Below, piece by piece: positions 1-8,628 of a DNA stretch of 64,000 bases. The DNA is from Alcanivorax sp. DP30 (GTDB taxonomy: Bacteria > Pseudomonadota > Gammaproteobacteria > Pseudomonadales > Alcanivoracaceae), in NCBI RefSeq assembly GCF_009882945.1, contig NZ_WTUY01000003.1, positions 201,303 through 265,302 on the forward strand, written 5' to 3'. Under the pieces are notes generated by a model. That model was given only the letters and a program-made list of their open reading frames with translations. It did not search any database and was not told the origin of the DNA. The translations under genes and the position numbers were made by a program. Position 1 is the first letter of the stretch. Each line of letters opens with the position of its first letter.

Positions 1-76
1 CTGCGGCCTCGCCGGCTTCCACCATGCGACGGGTGGAATAGAGTCGCTTGTTTCTCGAGAGAATCGCAATTTTCAT
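1..76 (-). CDS. rimK: RimK, ribosomal protein S6 glutamate ligase (5' part only)
   Basis: Only the first 25 codons lie in the window; the gene runs off the left edge. The translated start (MKIAILSRNKRLYSTRR, then MVEAGEAA) matches the N-terminus typical of RimK, an ATP-grasp ligase that adds glutamate residues to the C-terminus of ribosomal protein S6. The ATG is at 74-76 on the minus strand. It lies 48 bases downstream of the rimB-like gene on the same strand. In Pseudomonas, RimB is a known modulator of RimK, which supports the call. The rest of the enzyme cannot be checked here. Confidence 0.8.
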   Translation of the reverse strand, partial: MKIAILSRNKRLYSTRRMVEAGEAA

Positions 77-124
77 GGCTGCACTATCTGGTAAAGGTTA
101 AAAAGCGTTAAGGGGTTGCCTGCT

Positions 125-559
125 TCACGGATTGTCCCGATCACCGCCAAGCAAGAACGATGCCGTTGGCTCCACCATGATTTCATTCATGGCGGTACGC
201 CCAAGCAGCATACGGAATATCATGTTTTCACGGTCGGTCAGGGTGACTTCGATGGGCCACTGGCGGCCACCCAGGTCGATGGTAGTAACAATGACCGGGC
301 GTTCTTCCTTGTGACCACCGGAATCGGTGACCACCCGGCGGTCAAGAACCGGTGCTTCGCAGACGGTGATTTGGGGGTGCTCCTGAATGGGATGCAGGGA
401 AAAGCGTACCCATTCCTGGCCATCACGCATGAAGCTTTCCACTTCGAAGGCGTGTATGGCAGAGGTGCGAGCACCGGTATCCACCTTCATCTTGATCGCA
501 TCAATGCCCAATTCTGGCAGGCTGGCCCATTCGCGCCAGCCAACTGTCACCTTGCCCAT
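125..559 (-). CDS. rimB: RimB-type retropepsin-like protease, RimK accessory protein
   Basis: A 144-residue protein of the small retropepsin-like aspartic protease family formerly annotated as ATP-dependent zinc protease. The catalytic-type motif VDTGARTSAIHA lies near residue 27. In Pseudomonas the RimA-RimB-RimK proteins control glutamylation of ribosomal protein S6; this gene precedes rimK on the same strand, so that role is the best inference. A TTG three bases upstream could also be read as a start, but ATG at 559 is preferred because it overlaps the stop codon of gloA as TGATG, which suggests translational coupling. No signal peptide is visible, so it is probably cytoplasmic. Confidence 0.8.
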   Translation of the reverse strand: MGKVTVGWREWASLPELGIDAIKMKVDTGARTSAIHAFEVESFMRDGQEWVRFSLHPIQEHPQITVCEAPVLDRRVVTDSGGHKEERPVIVTTIDLGGRQWPIEVTLTDRENMIFRMLLGRTAMNEIMVEPTASFLLGGDRDNP

Positions 560-942
560 CAATCGCGTCCCAGCAGTTCAATCTTGTAGCCATCCGGGTC
601 TTCCACAAAGGCCAGCACCGTGGTGCCGTGTTTCATCGGCCCAGGTTCACGGGTAATCCTGCCGCCCCGTTCCCGAATGCGCTCACAAGCAGCGTACACG
701 TCATCCACGGCCAGCGCGACATGACCATAGCCGGTGCCAAGATCGTAGGATGATTCATCCCAGTTATATGTCAGCTCCAGCACTGCGCCTTCGGCTTCCG
801 GCTGATAGCCCACAAACACATTGGTAAAACGCCCTTCCGGGTATTCCTTGCGGCGGATTTCATGCATGCCGAGCACGTCGGTATAGAAGGCTACGGATTT
901 TTCGAGATCGCCAACACGCAGCATGGTATGCAGGATTCGCAT
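559..942 (-). CDS. gloA: Lactoylglutathione lyase (glyoxalase I)
   Basis: A 127-residue vicinal-oxygen-chelate enzyme that converts the hemithioacetal of methylglyoxal and glutathione to lactoylglutathione. The four metal ligands known in E. coli GloA are all present at the same positions: H5, E56, H74 and E122. A longer reading frame begins upstream at 981, but ATG at 942 gives the canonical N-terminus [17 protein letters not shown] and is chosen. It is the first gene of a minus-strand run gloA-rimB-rimK, with a TGATG overlap into rimB. Cytoplasmic, methylglyoxal detoxification. Confidence 0.95.
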   Translation of the reverse strand: MRILHTMLRVGDLEKSVAFYTDVLGMHEIRRKEYPEGRFTNVFVGYQPEAEGAVLELTYNWDESSYDLGTGYGHVALAVDDVYAACERIRERGGRITREPGPMKHGTTVLAFVEDPDGYKIELLGRD

Positions 943-1109
943 GGTCGGAGACTCCTGACAGCGAGGAAAATTCACAGGCACAGGTTGCGCCTGCCGTGTC
1001 AGGGCGAAGTGTGGTGGCAGTAAGGAGAATTGACAAGAAAAAACGCCGGATTCCGGCCATCAAGCCCGGGCTTTCTCTCCGGCAAGGGAAAACAAGTTCC
1101 AGGACACGG

Positions 1110-1170
1110 GTTTCGAGTAGCGAAATGCCCTGCCCGGTTCCCGTGACTTGTCACTCGAAACTCGTTATTC
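1110..1170. repeat. Paired heptamer repeats, CGAAACT family
   Basis: Right array 1143-1170 is four consecutive 7-base units of the type GTNACTC (GTGACTT, GTCACTC, GAAACTC, GTTATTC). A shorter inverted partner lies at 1110-1123 (GTTTCGA, GTAGCGA). The spacer is about 20 bases. The site is between gloA and the beta-propeller lipoprotein gene. It is the same family as the arrays at 46.6 and 62.3 kb. Confidence 0.6.
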
Positions 1171-1178
1171 CCCCACTT

Positions 1179-1196
1179 ATCGCTTGCTGGCAAGCG
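1179..1196. repeat. REP-like hairpin, copy 1
   Basis: ATCGCTTGCTGGCAAGCG, an almost perfect palindrome. Read on the other strand it is GC-T-TGCCAGCA-A-GCGAT, one of four related hairpins in the window (others at 31865, 26022 and 63767). It lies just after the heptamer array downstream of the lipoprotein gene. Confidence 0.5.
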
Positions 1197-1268
1197 CCTG
1201 CAGCTGAGGCTCATCAATGACATTAAGCCTCAGCATTTAGCGTCAGTCATCCAGCATAGGGCGAATCA

Positions 1269-2666
1269 TCATGGCAGAAACAGTGAACCCTGATCTTCTA
1301 CCCAGGCTTCCGGCACGCGGCCTTCGCGAATACGTTGCGGGTGATCACCCACATCCACCCGCGCCACTTCCTGGCCACTATCATAATTGAACACGGACAT
1401 CTGATCGGTACCGCTCCAGGATATATAGCAATGCTCGCCATCTTCACTGGTGGTCACCCAGTAAGGTTTCTCGCCAATGCCAGTCTTGATGGTGTAGTCA
1501 AAGGTTTCACGGTCAACCAGCGCCACGTAGTCACTCATGGTGCCGGCCACACACAGGGTCTGGTTATCAGCACTGAGAGCGATGCCGTGGTGGGCGGAGT
1601 CATTCACGTATAACTCGCGGGGCAGACCGTTGGTGAGATCGGGCAGCTCCGCCAGACGCAGTACCTTTTCCTCTTCAAGGTCGTACTCGATGAAACCGTG
1701 CAGGAAGGAGAGCTGAAAATAGAAGTAGCGCTCGTCACTGGTGTGGGCCATGGGCCGCACGGCTGTGCTCAGGTTGCCGTACCCGGCCTCTTCCAGATCC
1801 GCGGCGAGATCCAGCTGCTTGATGATTTCCATGCTGTTGGCGTCTACCACCTGAAAGATTCGCTCTCCCTTGGTGGCATCCAGAAGATTCTGGCCCAGCA
1901 AGGCATCGGTGAGATCGCCAATCAGTTTGCTGTCCAGCGGTGTGTAGACGGTGCCGATACTGGCATGGAAGATCCGCTCACCGTCTTCGGAATAGATATT
2001 TTCATGGGGAGAATCACCAGACGGGAAGCGGTTGAGTTCTTCCCCGGTTTCCACATCGAGAATGTGCACCACATTGCCGGTGGAGGCCGACACCGCCACC
2101 TGGGTGCCATCCGGGGAGACGGCCATGTGATCAGACCGGTAACCATCTACCTCAAAGCGCCACTCCACTTCGCCAGAAGCAATGTCGATCCCCACCACAT
2201 CCGCGTAACTGGGCCGCGACACGATCAGCAGGCGACCATCGTTACTGCTGTACATATCGTCCACGTACTGGTGATGCCCTTCCCCAATCAGCAAGCGAAT
2301 ACCCTGGAAGAACAGCAGATCCTCAGGGTTGCTGGCAATGGCCGCCTCCCGTTCCGTCTGATCGGGAATTCCGTTAATACGGCCCAGACGCTGGTAGGTA
2401 TCACGATCTACCACGTCCACCATGCCCTCCCAATTGTTGCCCACGAAGATCACCTCACGGGCCTGGGCAGCCGGTTCCGGCAGCACCGGGGTCTGGGCGT
2501 CTTCCGCCACATTGGCGACCGGCGCCTGCGACACACTCTCTGCGCCAGCCGCAGGTGCACTGGAGCTGCCACCCCCGCCACACGCGCTGAGAGAGACAGA
2601 CAGCACGGCAGCCAGCAGGCAACGTCGATGCAGGGATGGGATTGAAGCAGTCAGCACAGGAACCAT
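1269..2666 (-). CDS. Exported lipoprotein with YVTN-type beta-propeller
   Basis: A 465-residue protein with a signal peptide ending in a lipobox (LSAC followed by GGGG) at about residues 26-29, so it is probably lipid-anchored outside the inner membrane. A serine/alanine/proline-rich linker follows. The rest holds repeated blocks of the type 'VSPDGTQVAVSASTGNVV' and 'LDVETGEELNRF', which are blades of a YVTN/cytochrome-D1-like beta-propeller. The ligand or substrate is not deducible. The start ATG has a good ribosome site (GGGAGG, 9 bases away). It stands alone, with repeats on its downstream side and argG's terminator upstream. Cytochrome haem motifs are absent. Confidence 0.75.
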   Translation of the reverse strand: MVPVLTASIPSLHRRCLLAAVLSVSLSACGGGGSSSAPAAGAESVSQAPVANVAEDAQTPVLPEPAAQAREVIFVGNNWEGMVDVVDRDTYQRLGRINGIPDQTEREAAIASNPEDLLFFQGIRLLIGEGHHQYVDDMYSSNDGRLLIVSRPSYADVVGIDIASGEVEWRFEVDGYRSDHMAVSPDGTQVAVSASTGNVVHILDVETGEELNRFPSGDSPHENIYSEDGERIFHASIGTVYTPLDSKLIGDLTDALLGQNLLDATKGERIFQVVDANSMEIIKQLDLAADLEEAGYGNLSTAVRPMAHTSDERYFYFQLSFLHGFIEYDLEEEKVLRLAELPDLTNGLPRELYVNDSAHHGIALSADNQTLCVAGTMSDYVALVDRETFDYTIKTGIGEKPYWVTTSEDGEHCYISWSGTDQMSVFNYDSGQEVARVDVGDHPQRIREGRVPEAWVEDQGSLFLP

Positions 2667-3004
2667 GGTCGATTTCCTCCCAACGGATATGGGTGTTGTT
2701 ATTCTGGGAACCTCAGCTTAGTTGTGACCATGGTACAAATTAAATGAGACTTCGTTTGCGTTGTGTAACAGGTGTTCACAGCAGGAGCGCAGGATGCCTG
2801 ATGCTCAACGAGTTGCCAGTGACGAGTTCCGAAAGGCAACGCCAGTAGCCGGTCTCGAAGTTGGGTTTTGATCTTCGCCACTCGCAGTTCCTTGCTCGCT
2901 AACGCCCCGCTCGCCCCTCACCGCGCGAAGCAAAGAAGCACCTTTCAAGGCGGCCCCGAAGGGGTGAGCGCAACGAATAACCGAAGAGCCTGCAACGAAG
3001 GCAT

Positions 3005-3042
3005 AAAAAACCGCCGCGACCTTTCGGTGGCGGCGGTTTTTC
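3005..3042. terminator. Bidirectional rho-independent terminator
   Basis: ACCGCCGC and GCGGCGGT arms around a short loop, flanked by A6 on the left and T5 on the right. It lies 28 bases beyond the argG stop on the minus strand. Confidence 0.85.
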
Positions 3043-3062
3043 GTGTTGCGTGCAACGTGATG
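3042..3062. repeat. Heptamer array, CGTGNNG family
   Basis: Three units in exact 7-base register, CGTGTTG, CGTGCAA and CGTGATG, ending 8 bases before the argG stop codon. The reverse complement (CATCACG, TTGCACG, CAACACG) is the family seen at 5152, 12876 and 25767. Confidence 0.55.
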
Positions 3063-3069
3063 CGTCGCT

Positions 3070-4293
3070 TTAACTCAACTTGCGACCATTCTTGGCGGCA
3101 ATGCGCAGACGCAGGGCATTCAGCTTGATGAAGCCTTCCGCATCCTTCTGGTCGTAGGCGCCGGCATCGTCTTCGAAGGTCGCGATGGAAGCATCGAACA
3201 GGCTGTCTTTCTCGGAACGACGACCCACTACGCTGACGCTGCCTTTATAAAGCTTGAGGCGAACTTCACCGTTCACATGTTCCTGGGTCGCATCGATGAG
3301 CTTCTGCAGGGCCAGACGTTCCGGGCTCCACCAGTAGCCGTTGTAGACCAGCTCGGCATACTTGGGCATCACGGAATCCTTCAGGTGCGCGGATTCACGA
3401 TCCAGGGTGAGGGACTCGATGGCACGGTGCGCCGGCAGCATGATGGTGCCACCCGGGGTTTCGTAGCAGCCACGGGACTTCATGCCCACGTAACGGTTTT
3501 CCACGATATCCAGACGGCCAATGCCGTTATCGCCACCCAGCTTGTTCAGTTTGGTCAGCACATCTGCCGGGCTCAGGCGCTCGCCGTCGATGGAGACGAT
3601 GTCGCCCTTTTCAAAGCCCAGGGTAATGTAGGTGGCCTTGTCCGGCGCCGCTTCCGGGCTCACGCTCCAGCGCCACATGTCTTCTTCGGCTTCCCACCAC
3701 GGATCTTCCAGATTGCCGCCTTCGTAGGAGATATGCAGCAGGTTGGCGTCCATGGAGTACGGGGATTTCTTCTTCTTGCTGGAGAAATCCACCGGGATAT
3801 TGCGCTCTTCACAGTAGGCCATCAGCTTTTCGCGGGAGTTCAGGTCCCACTCGCGCCAGGGCGCAATCACCTGGATGCCCGGAGCCAGTGCGTAGGCGCC
3901 CAGCTCGAAACGCACCTGGTCGTTACCTTTACCGGTAGCACCGTGGGAAATGGCGTCAGCACCAGTCTCTTCGGCAATTTCCACCAGACGCTTGGCAATC
4001 AGCGGACGGGCAATGGAGGTGCCCAGCAGGTACTCGCCTTCGTAGATGGTGTTGGCGCGGAACATGGGGTACACGTAATCACGCACGAACTCTTCACGCA
4101 GGTCTTCAATGTAGATCTCTTTCACGCCCATGGCTTCTGCCTTGGCGCGGGCCGGCTCTACTTCTTCCCCCTGGCCGATATCTGCAGTGAAGGTCACCAC
4201 TTCACAGTCATAGGTATCCTGCAGCCATTTGACGATAACCGAGGTATCCAGGCCGCCGGAATATGCCAGCACCACCTTGTTGATCTTGGACAT
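3070..4293 (-). CDS. argG: Argininosuccinate synthase
   Basis: A 407-residue enzyme that joins citrulline and aspartate using ATP in arginine biosynthesis. The PP-loop ATP-binding motif AYSGGLDTS lies near residue 8, and conserved ArgG blocks follow ([48 protein letters not shown]). The reading frame is open for 32 codons upstream, but ATG at 4293 gives the usual start [16 protein letters not shown]. It is transcribed away from rnt and ends in a strong terminator. Its partners argD and argF are at 10.8-12.9 kb. Cytoplasmic. Confidence 0.98.
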   Translation of the reverse strand: MSKINKVVLAYSGGLDTSVIVKWLQDTYDCEVVTFTADIGQGEEVEPARAKAEAMGVKEIYIEDLREEFVRDYVYPMFRANTIYEGEYLLGTSIARPLIAKRLVEIAEETGADAISHGATGKGNDQVRFELGAYALAPGIQVIAPWREWDLNSREKLMAYCEERNIPVDFSSKKKKSPYSMDANLLHISYEGGNLEDPWWEAEEDMWRWSVSPEAAPDKATYITLGFEKGDIVSIDGERLSPADVLTKLNKLGGDNGIGRLDIVENRYVGMKSRGCYETPGGTIMLPAHRAIESLTLDRESAHLKDSVMPKYAELVYNGYWWSPERLALQKLIDATQEHVNGEVRLKLYKGSVSVVGRRSEKDSLFDASIATFEDDAGAYDQKDAEGFIKLNALRLRIAAKNGRKLS

Positions 4294-4478
4294 TGAAAGA
4301 CTCCGCAAATGGGCGGCCTGCAGCGCGTGTTCAGGCCTCCCGGTGAATCGAGGGGGCGTATTGTACCTGCACCCCCGTGGCGACGTCACCTGTCACCACC
4401 GTCTGTATTCCGGTAGCATAGCCACCTCCCGGCCAGCACGGAGGTTCTGGACCGGGCTTTTTGTCTGTTGGAGTCATC

Positions 4479-5147
4479 ATGAGCGATCAGCACCCCAGCC
4501 TTGCGCTGCGGTTTCGGGGGTTTCTGCCGGTAGTTATCGATGTGGAAACCGGGGGATTCAATGCCAGTACCGATGCCTTGCTGGAAGTCGCCGCCGTCCT
4601 GATAGATATGGACGCCCAGGGCTACCTGCGCCCTTCCACCCGCATCCAGTTTCATGTGGACCCGTTCCCCGGGGCCAATCTGGAACAGGCCGCGCTGGAT
4701 TTCACCGGCATCGACCCGGATAACCCCTTACGTGGCGCGGTCTCCGAAGACACCGCCCTGAAAGGCGTGTTCGAACCGGTCCGCAAGGCCATCAAGAAGC
4801 ATGGCTGTAACCGTGCCGTGCTGGTCGGCCATAACAGCTTCTTCGATCTGGGTTTCATGAACGCTGCCGCTGAACGGGCGGATATCAAGCGCAATCCGTT
4901 CCACCCGTTCTCCAGCTTCGACACCGCGGCCCTCGCCGGTCTGGTCTACGGGCAGACCGTGTTGGCGAAAGCCTGTGAGGCCGCCGGCATCCGCTTCAGC
5001 CAGCGTGAGGCGCATTCCGCGCTTTACGATGCCACCCGCACCGCCGAACTGTTCTGCTCCATGGTCAACCGCTTCCGCGATCTGGGCGGCTGGCCGCCAC
5101 CGCCCCCGGGCGAAATGCCGCCGACCCTGGCGAAGGCATTGGACTGA
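4479..5147 (+). CDS. rnt: Ribonuclease T
   Basis: A 222-residue DEDDh 3'-5' exonuclease that trims the 3' ends of tRNA and other stable RNAs. The acidic residues are visible: D21 and E23 in [11 protein letters not shown], the aspartate in [10 protein letters not shown], and the histidine and aspartate in [17 protein letters not shown] at 4479 is preceded by GGAG at a good distance; an upstream in-frame TTG at 4461 is less likely. It is divergent from argG and convergent with the peroxiredoxin gene. As I recall, rnt and this peroxiredoxin are also adjacent in Pseudomonas. Confidence 0.96.
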   Translation: MSDQHPSLALRFRGFLPVVIDVETGGFNASTDALLEVAAVLIDMDAQGYLRPSTRIQFHVDPFPGANLEQAALDFTGIDPDNPLRGAVSEDTALKGVFEPVRKAIKKHGCNRAVLVGHNSFFDLGFMNAAAERADIKRNPFHPFSSFDTAALAGLVYGQTVLAKACEAAGIRFSQREAHSALYDATRTAELFCSMVNRFRDLGGWPPPPPGEMPPTLAKALD

Positions 5148-5151
5148 TTAA

Positions 5152-5214
5152 ACGCAACACGCGGCACGCAACAGGCCGAACCCGCCAGCGTATGGCATGT
5201 TGCTTGAAGCATAA
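5152..5214. repeat. Paired heptamer repeats, CGCAACA family
   Basis: Left array 5152-5172 has three units (ACGCAAC, ACGCGGC, ACGCAAC) starting five bases after the rnt stop. The right array 5187-5214 has four units in the opposite sense (AGCGTAT, GGCATGT, TGCTTGA, AGCATAA) and leads directly into the terminator at 5213. Confidence 0.55.
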
Positions 5215-5247
5215 AAAAAGGGGCGCCATTTCTGGCGCCCCTTTTTT
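5213..5247. terminator. Bidirectional terminator between rnt and the peroxiredoxin gene
   Basis: Nine-base-pair stem GGGGCGCCA / TGGCGCCCC with loop TTTC, A7 before and T6 after. It serves both convergent genes. Confidence 0.93.
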
Positions 5248-5260
5248 GTGCTGTGGTTTA

Positions 5261-5863
5261 TTACAGCTTGTCTGCGTTACCAGACAGGTACTCGGCAACA
5301 CCTTCCGGGGAAGCGTTCATGCCTGAGTCGCCTTTCTGCCAGCCCGCCGGGCACACTTCACCGTGCTCTTCGTGGAACTGCAGGGCGTCAACCAGACGGA
5401 TCAGCTCTTCCATGTTACGGCCCAGCGGCAGATCGTTAACGATCTGGCTGCGAACAACGCCGTTCTGGTCGATCAGGAACACACCACGGAACGCCATGCC
5501 GCCCTCAGACTCCACGTCGTAGGACTGGGCAATGGTGTGGTTCATGTCAGCGGCCAACGTATATTTGACCGGACCGATGCCACCCTCGTTGATGGGGGTG
5601 TTACGCCATGCGTTGTGAGTGAAGTGGCTGTCGATGGACACGCCGATGACTTCCACACCACGTTCCTTGAAGGCGTCCATGCGGTGATCCAGAGCGATCA
5701 GCTCGGACGGGCATACAAAGGTGAAGTCCAGCGGGTAGAAAAATACCAGGCCATACTTGCCTTTGATGGCTTCGGACAGGGTGAATTCGTCAACGATGCT
5801 GCCATCGCCCAGTACGGCAGGAACTGTGAAATCCGGTGCGGGCTTACCAACCAGAACGGCCAT
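5261..5863 (-). CDS. Typical 2-Cys peroxiredoxin (AhpC/Prx1 family)
   Basis: A 200-residue thiol peroxidase that reduces hydrogen peroxide and organic hydroperoxides. The peroxidatic cysteine is C51 in the motif FTFVCPSEL, and the resolving cysteine sits in HGEVCPAGW near residue 169, so it is a typical dimeric 2-Cys enzyme. ATG at 5863 follows an excellent ribosome site (AAGGAG); the upstream extension of the frame is rejected. It is a single-gene unit ending at the shared terminator with rnt. No dedicated reductase gene is adjacent, so thioredoxin is the likely electron donor (inference). Confidence 0.93.
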   Translation of the reverse strand: MAVLVGKPAPDFTVPAVLGDGSIVDEFTLSEAIKGKYGLVFFYPLDFTFVCPSELIALDHRMDAFKERGVEVIGVSIDSHFTHNAWRNTPINEGGIGPVKYTLAADMNHTIAQSYDVESEGGMAFRGVFLIDQNGVVRSQIVNDLPLGRNMEELIRLVDALQFHEEHGEVCPAGWQKGDSGMNASPEGVAEYLSGNADKL

Positions 5864-5999
5864 GTTTATCTCCTTGAGCATGAGTGAAAAGCGGGTGACA
5901 TCAAGCCTCCCGCGGGACTGTGCTCTATCATGGGGATTCCAGCGCTTGTTGCAACCGGCTTTGTCCCGGATTGCCGCCGAGCGCTCAAGGAATAACCAG

Positions 6000-6725
6000 T
6001 TAGCGCCGGCTTCGGCTCCAGATCACCGTCCCACTCACCGCCAGAATGGTCAGAATCAGGGCGGCCAGGTCCATCACCAGCTGACCTGCCAGCCCGGCAA
6101 TACGACCGGCGTGAAGATCCAGCAGGAACCGCTGCCAGTTCAGGGACGGCGGGACACTCTGGCTAATCAGTGTTTGCTCAAGCGCCACGGGCAACCGGCC
6201 CGGCTCGGCAGGCTGCCAGTCTCCCTGATAAGAAGTCGCGGTCAGCTGGTCCACATCAAAACGCAGCACCTGCTCACGGGTCTCCAGTATCAACCCCTGC
6301 CCATCGCTGCCCAGCCGTTCAAATGCCGGCAGACCGTAGGCCGTGCCAATGCGTTCCACCAGCTGGCCGTTGCTGTCCAGCAACATCAGTTCCTGATCGC
6401 AGCCGACCACCACCAGACCGTTATGGCGCACAACCCCCCGCAAGGGAGGCAGACAATGCAGGGTGTCCACTTCATTGATATACAGCCGTTCATTCAGCTC
6501 GGCATACCACTGCTCTTCAAGGGCGAAGCCGCTGACATTGGAAGGCACCGGCGCGCCATACCAACGCGCCAGCCAGGAAGGCATCGGCTGATTGGACCAA
6601 CCCAGGGCATCGATATGATTGAGCATCACCCCGGTGATGGACAGCACCAATACCGGTATCGCCACCACCAGCCCAAGCCAGCGATGCCAGCGACGCCACT
6701 GACGGGTGGGTTTTCTTGCAGCCAT
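6000..6725 (-). CDS. PepSY-associated transmembrane protein
   Basis: A 241-residue membrane protein. One hydrophobic helix near residues 15-37, after the motif RRWHRWLGL typical of PepSY-TM proteins, and a second near the C-terminus (about 215-236) bracket a periplasmic domain of about 175 residues. A HAGRIAGLAGQ segment precedes the second helix. Proteins of this type are small relatives of PepSY_TM proteins, some of which act in iron or flavin-linked electron transfer across the membrane; the exact substrate is not known. It is the last gene of a porin - FMN-binding - PepSY operon, 24 bases after its neighbour. Confidence 0.7.
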   Translation of the reverse strand: MAARKPTRQWRRWHRWLGLVVAIPVLVLSITGVMLNHIDALGWSNQPMPSWLARWYGAPVPSNVSGFALEEQWYAELNERLYINEVDTLHCLPPLRGVVRHNGLVVVGCDQELMLLDSNGQLVERIGTAYGLPAFERLGSDGQGLILETREQVLRFDVDQLTATSYQGDWQPAEPGRLPVALEQTLISQSVPPSLNWQRFLLDLHAGRIAGLAGQLVMDLAALILTILAVSGTVIWSRSRR

Positions 6726-6749
6726 CCAGCCCCCTGATAAGGCGAGTGT

Positions 6750-7262
6750 TTATTGCGGCAGCTGGCTGTCGAGCCACAGCGCGAGCTTCGCCGCACGCTG
6801 CAGGGCATTCACCGAAAGTGTGGCCCCGGTGATGTTGTCGATTCTCCGGTCCAGCTTGCCTTGTTCCAGTGCGGCCTGGTCAAACTGACGGGTAAAGAAG
6901 GGGTGGCGAACTTCCCAGCCCCGGGATTCCCGGTAGATCAGTACTCGCAGTGCGGCGATTTTACCGTCTTTGACGCTGATACCAAGGGTAATCGGATGAT
7001 CCCGGCCAATCACATTGATCACCCAGGATGATTTATCGTCGGCCAGCCAGTAGCGCTGGCGAAAGCCGGGGTCTTCTCCGGACAGGGTCTCGGCCGTTTT
7101 TCGCTGGGCGTCATCGAGCCACAACATGGCCGGCGAAGGGACAGAAGGATACTGCTCTGCCAGATAGTCCGGAACAGAAAGATAGACATCTTCCGCCTGA
7201 ACCCTTGCTGACAGACAGCACAGCAGGGTGAGCATTGCCCACCCTGCCGGCTTCACAAACAT
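6750..7262 (-). CDS. Exported FMN-binding domain protein
   Basis: About 170 residues with an N-terminal signal peptide ending near VQA. The C-terminal part has the motif DNITGATLSVNAL, matching the (S/T)GA(T) motif where ApbE attaches FMN covalently in NqrC/RnfG-type domains. A periplasmic flavoprotein that passes electrons is likely. The start is uncertain: ATG at 7262 is preferred, but a TTG at 7274, four bases after the porin stop, is possible; neither has a strong ribosome site. It lies between the porin and the PepSY membrane protein, suggesting one electron-transfer or metal-uptake unit. Confidence 0.75.
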   Translation of the reverse strand: MFVKPAGWAMLTLLCCLSARVQAEDVYLSVPDYLAEQYPSVPSPAMLWLDDAQRKTAETLSGEDPGFRQRYWLADDKSSWVINVIGRDHPITLGISVKDGKIAALRVLIYRESRGWEVRHPFFTRQFDQAALEQGKLDRRIDNITGATLSVNALQRAAKLALWLDSQLPQ

Positions 7263-7277
7263 GCGTATCAACAAGAC

Positions 7278-8423
7278 TTAAAAGCTCCAGCCAATACCCA
7301 CGCTAACGTTATCGTCAGCGTCGTTGTCCTTGCCATCATTGTCATAATGAACGTCAGTGTAATCTGCTTTCAGCGCCACACGGGGCACGATCCAGTAGTT
7401 CACACCCGCAGTGCTGTCAGTGCGCTCGGTGTTTTCGGCATCGGCACCACCATCATTCCAATCCAGCTCGGTATGACGGGCGAAGACACCAAACTTCTCG
7501 GTCAGCTTGTAGGAAACTTCCGCCATCAGGCCGCTCTGCTCTTCCGCCGCTTCCACACCGATGGCATCGTCAAATTCCCACTCAGCGTGCTGCACGGTGA
7601 AAGTGGCACCGGCAATGGAATAGCGGGCATGCGCTTCAACCAGAACACCGGAAACGGTATCGAAACCCGGCTCGGCCTGGAATACATCCTGCTGATACTG
7701 AACGCTGGCAGCCACATCCAGACCCGGGATACCGGCATAACGAACACGGCCGGTCATGGCACCCTTGTTACCGTTGGCTTCCGCCACCTTCTGGCGACCG
7801 CTGCGGATCTTGTTGGGCGTACCACCGGCCTGGAACATGTTCAGGCCGGAGTGGCCGGCGATATCATAGGTCAGACCACCGCCCAGATCCTGACTGAACA
7901 TGGCACCCGCTTCCCACCAGGTAGCAGGCACAATCTTGCTTTCCAGGTTATTACGCTCAACGCCGTAGAAAGTATCCGGCTCATGGGTTTCATTCAGGAT
8001 GCCCACCGGCACCAGGAACTGACCCAGGGTCAGCTTGGTGTTGGCCGTGGTGTCGATCTGGATGTAAGCCTGTTCGAGTTCCACCTCGCCCGGCTTGCCG
8101 TCGCCAGCCAGGCTGTGCTCCAGCTCGAACTCGGAGAAGAAACGCACTTTTTCGTTGTAGTCATAGCCGAAATACAGCACGAAGCGGTGAGCATCGATCT
8201 GGTCGTTCTTGTCACGCTCAGTGTAGTTGTTGTAGTGAATCTCGCCGTAGCCACCGATGCTCAACTTGTCCAGCGGGCTCGTGGAGGAGCCTGTCTCTTT
8301 CAGGGATTCAATTTCCTGGGCCAGAATGTCGATTTGCTTCTGCAGATCTTCGGCAGATTGTGCTGCCTGAACAGCAAACGGTGCAGAGGAGATGGCCATG
8401 GCCAGTACAGTGCGCTTGAACAT
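7278..8423 (-). CDS. Outer-membrane porin with N-terminal coiled coil
   Basis: A 381-residue protein with a signal peptide (cleavage likely after AVQA), then a short coiled coil (AEDLQKQIDILAQEIESL) as in OprP/OprO-like and DcaP-like trimeric porins, followed by alternating beta strands and a terminal phenylalanine (VGIGWSF) expected for Bam-dependent insertion. ATG at 8423 has a good ribosome site; the frame upstream is rejected. It heads an operon with the FMN-binding and PepSY proteins. A partial Fur-like sequence lies 73-87 bases upstream. The cargo cannot be told from sequence. Confidence 0.8.
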   Translation of the reverse strand: MFKRTVLAMAISSAPFAVQAAQSAEDLQKQIDILAQEIESLKETGSSTSPLDKLSIGGYGEIHYNNYTERDKNDQIDAHRFVLYFGYDYNEKVRFFSEFELEHSLAGDGKPGEVELEQAYIQIDTTANTKLTLGQFLVPVGILNETHEPDTFYGVERNNLESKIVPATWWEAGAMFSQDLGGGLTYDIAGHSGLNMFQAGGTPNKIRSGRQKVAEANGNKGAMTGRVRYAGIPGLDVAASVQYQQDVFQAEPGFDTVSGVLVEAHARYSIAGATFTVQHAEWEFDDAIGVEAAEEQSGLMAEVSYKLTEKFGVFARHTELDWNDGGADAENTERTDSTAGVNYWIVPRVALKADYTDVHYDNDGKDNDADDNVSVGIGWSF

Positions 8424-8495
8424 GTGTCTTCCTTCCCAAAGTTTGAAGATGAACAATTTCAATGGCGCAGAATCTACTGGAAAACTTAATGGGAT

Positions 8496-8510
8496 TGAAA
8501 CTAATTCTTA
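8496..8510. promoter_or_regulatory. Possible Fur box upstream of the porin operon
   Basis: TGAAACTAATTCTTA matches the 7-1-7 Fur consensus TGATAAT-N-ATTATCA at 10 of 14 positions and lies in the AT-rich promoter region of the porin operon. The match is only moderate, so iron control is a suggestion. Confidence 0.3.
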
Positions 8511-8530
8511 ATACGATTTATTGGTTGAGA

Positions 8531-8566
8531 CACTAAAAAACCCGGCATGTGCCGGGTTTTTTAGTG
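8531..8566. terminator. Strong terminator downstream of grxD
   Basis: Perfect 16-base-pair inverted repeat (CACTAAAAAACCCGGC and its complement) with loop ATGT; it contains A6 and T6 so can act in both directions. It separates grxD from the porin operon. Confidence 0.93.
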
Positions 8567-8628
8567 TGAACTCAATTCGATCGGAATCGTAAAAAAATTT
8601 AACGAATCCGGTTCACTTCTTATGAAGC

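Larger units (their letters stand above)
2667..3069. other. Intergenic region between argG and the lipoprotein gene
   Basis: No credible gene. It contains the lipoprotein promoter region, weak heptamer repeats (ACGAGTT at 2808 and 2822 in register, and an inverted partner with CACTCGC and TGCTCGC near 2877-2897), the argG terminator at 3005-3042, and a three-unit heptamer array (CGTGTTG, CGTGCAA, CGTGATG) at 3042-3062 touching the argG stop codon. Confidence 0.6.

Noticed and set aside
2876..2960. tRNA or rRNA fragment in the GC-rich stretch before argG's terminator
   Set aside because: No cloverleaf or rRNA signature could be drawn; weak heptamer repeats explain part of it.
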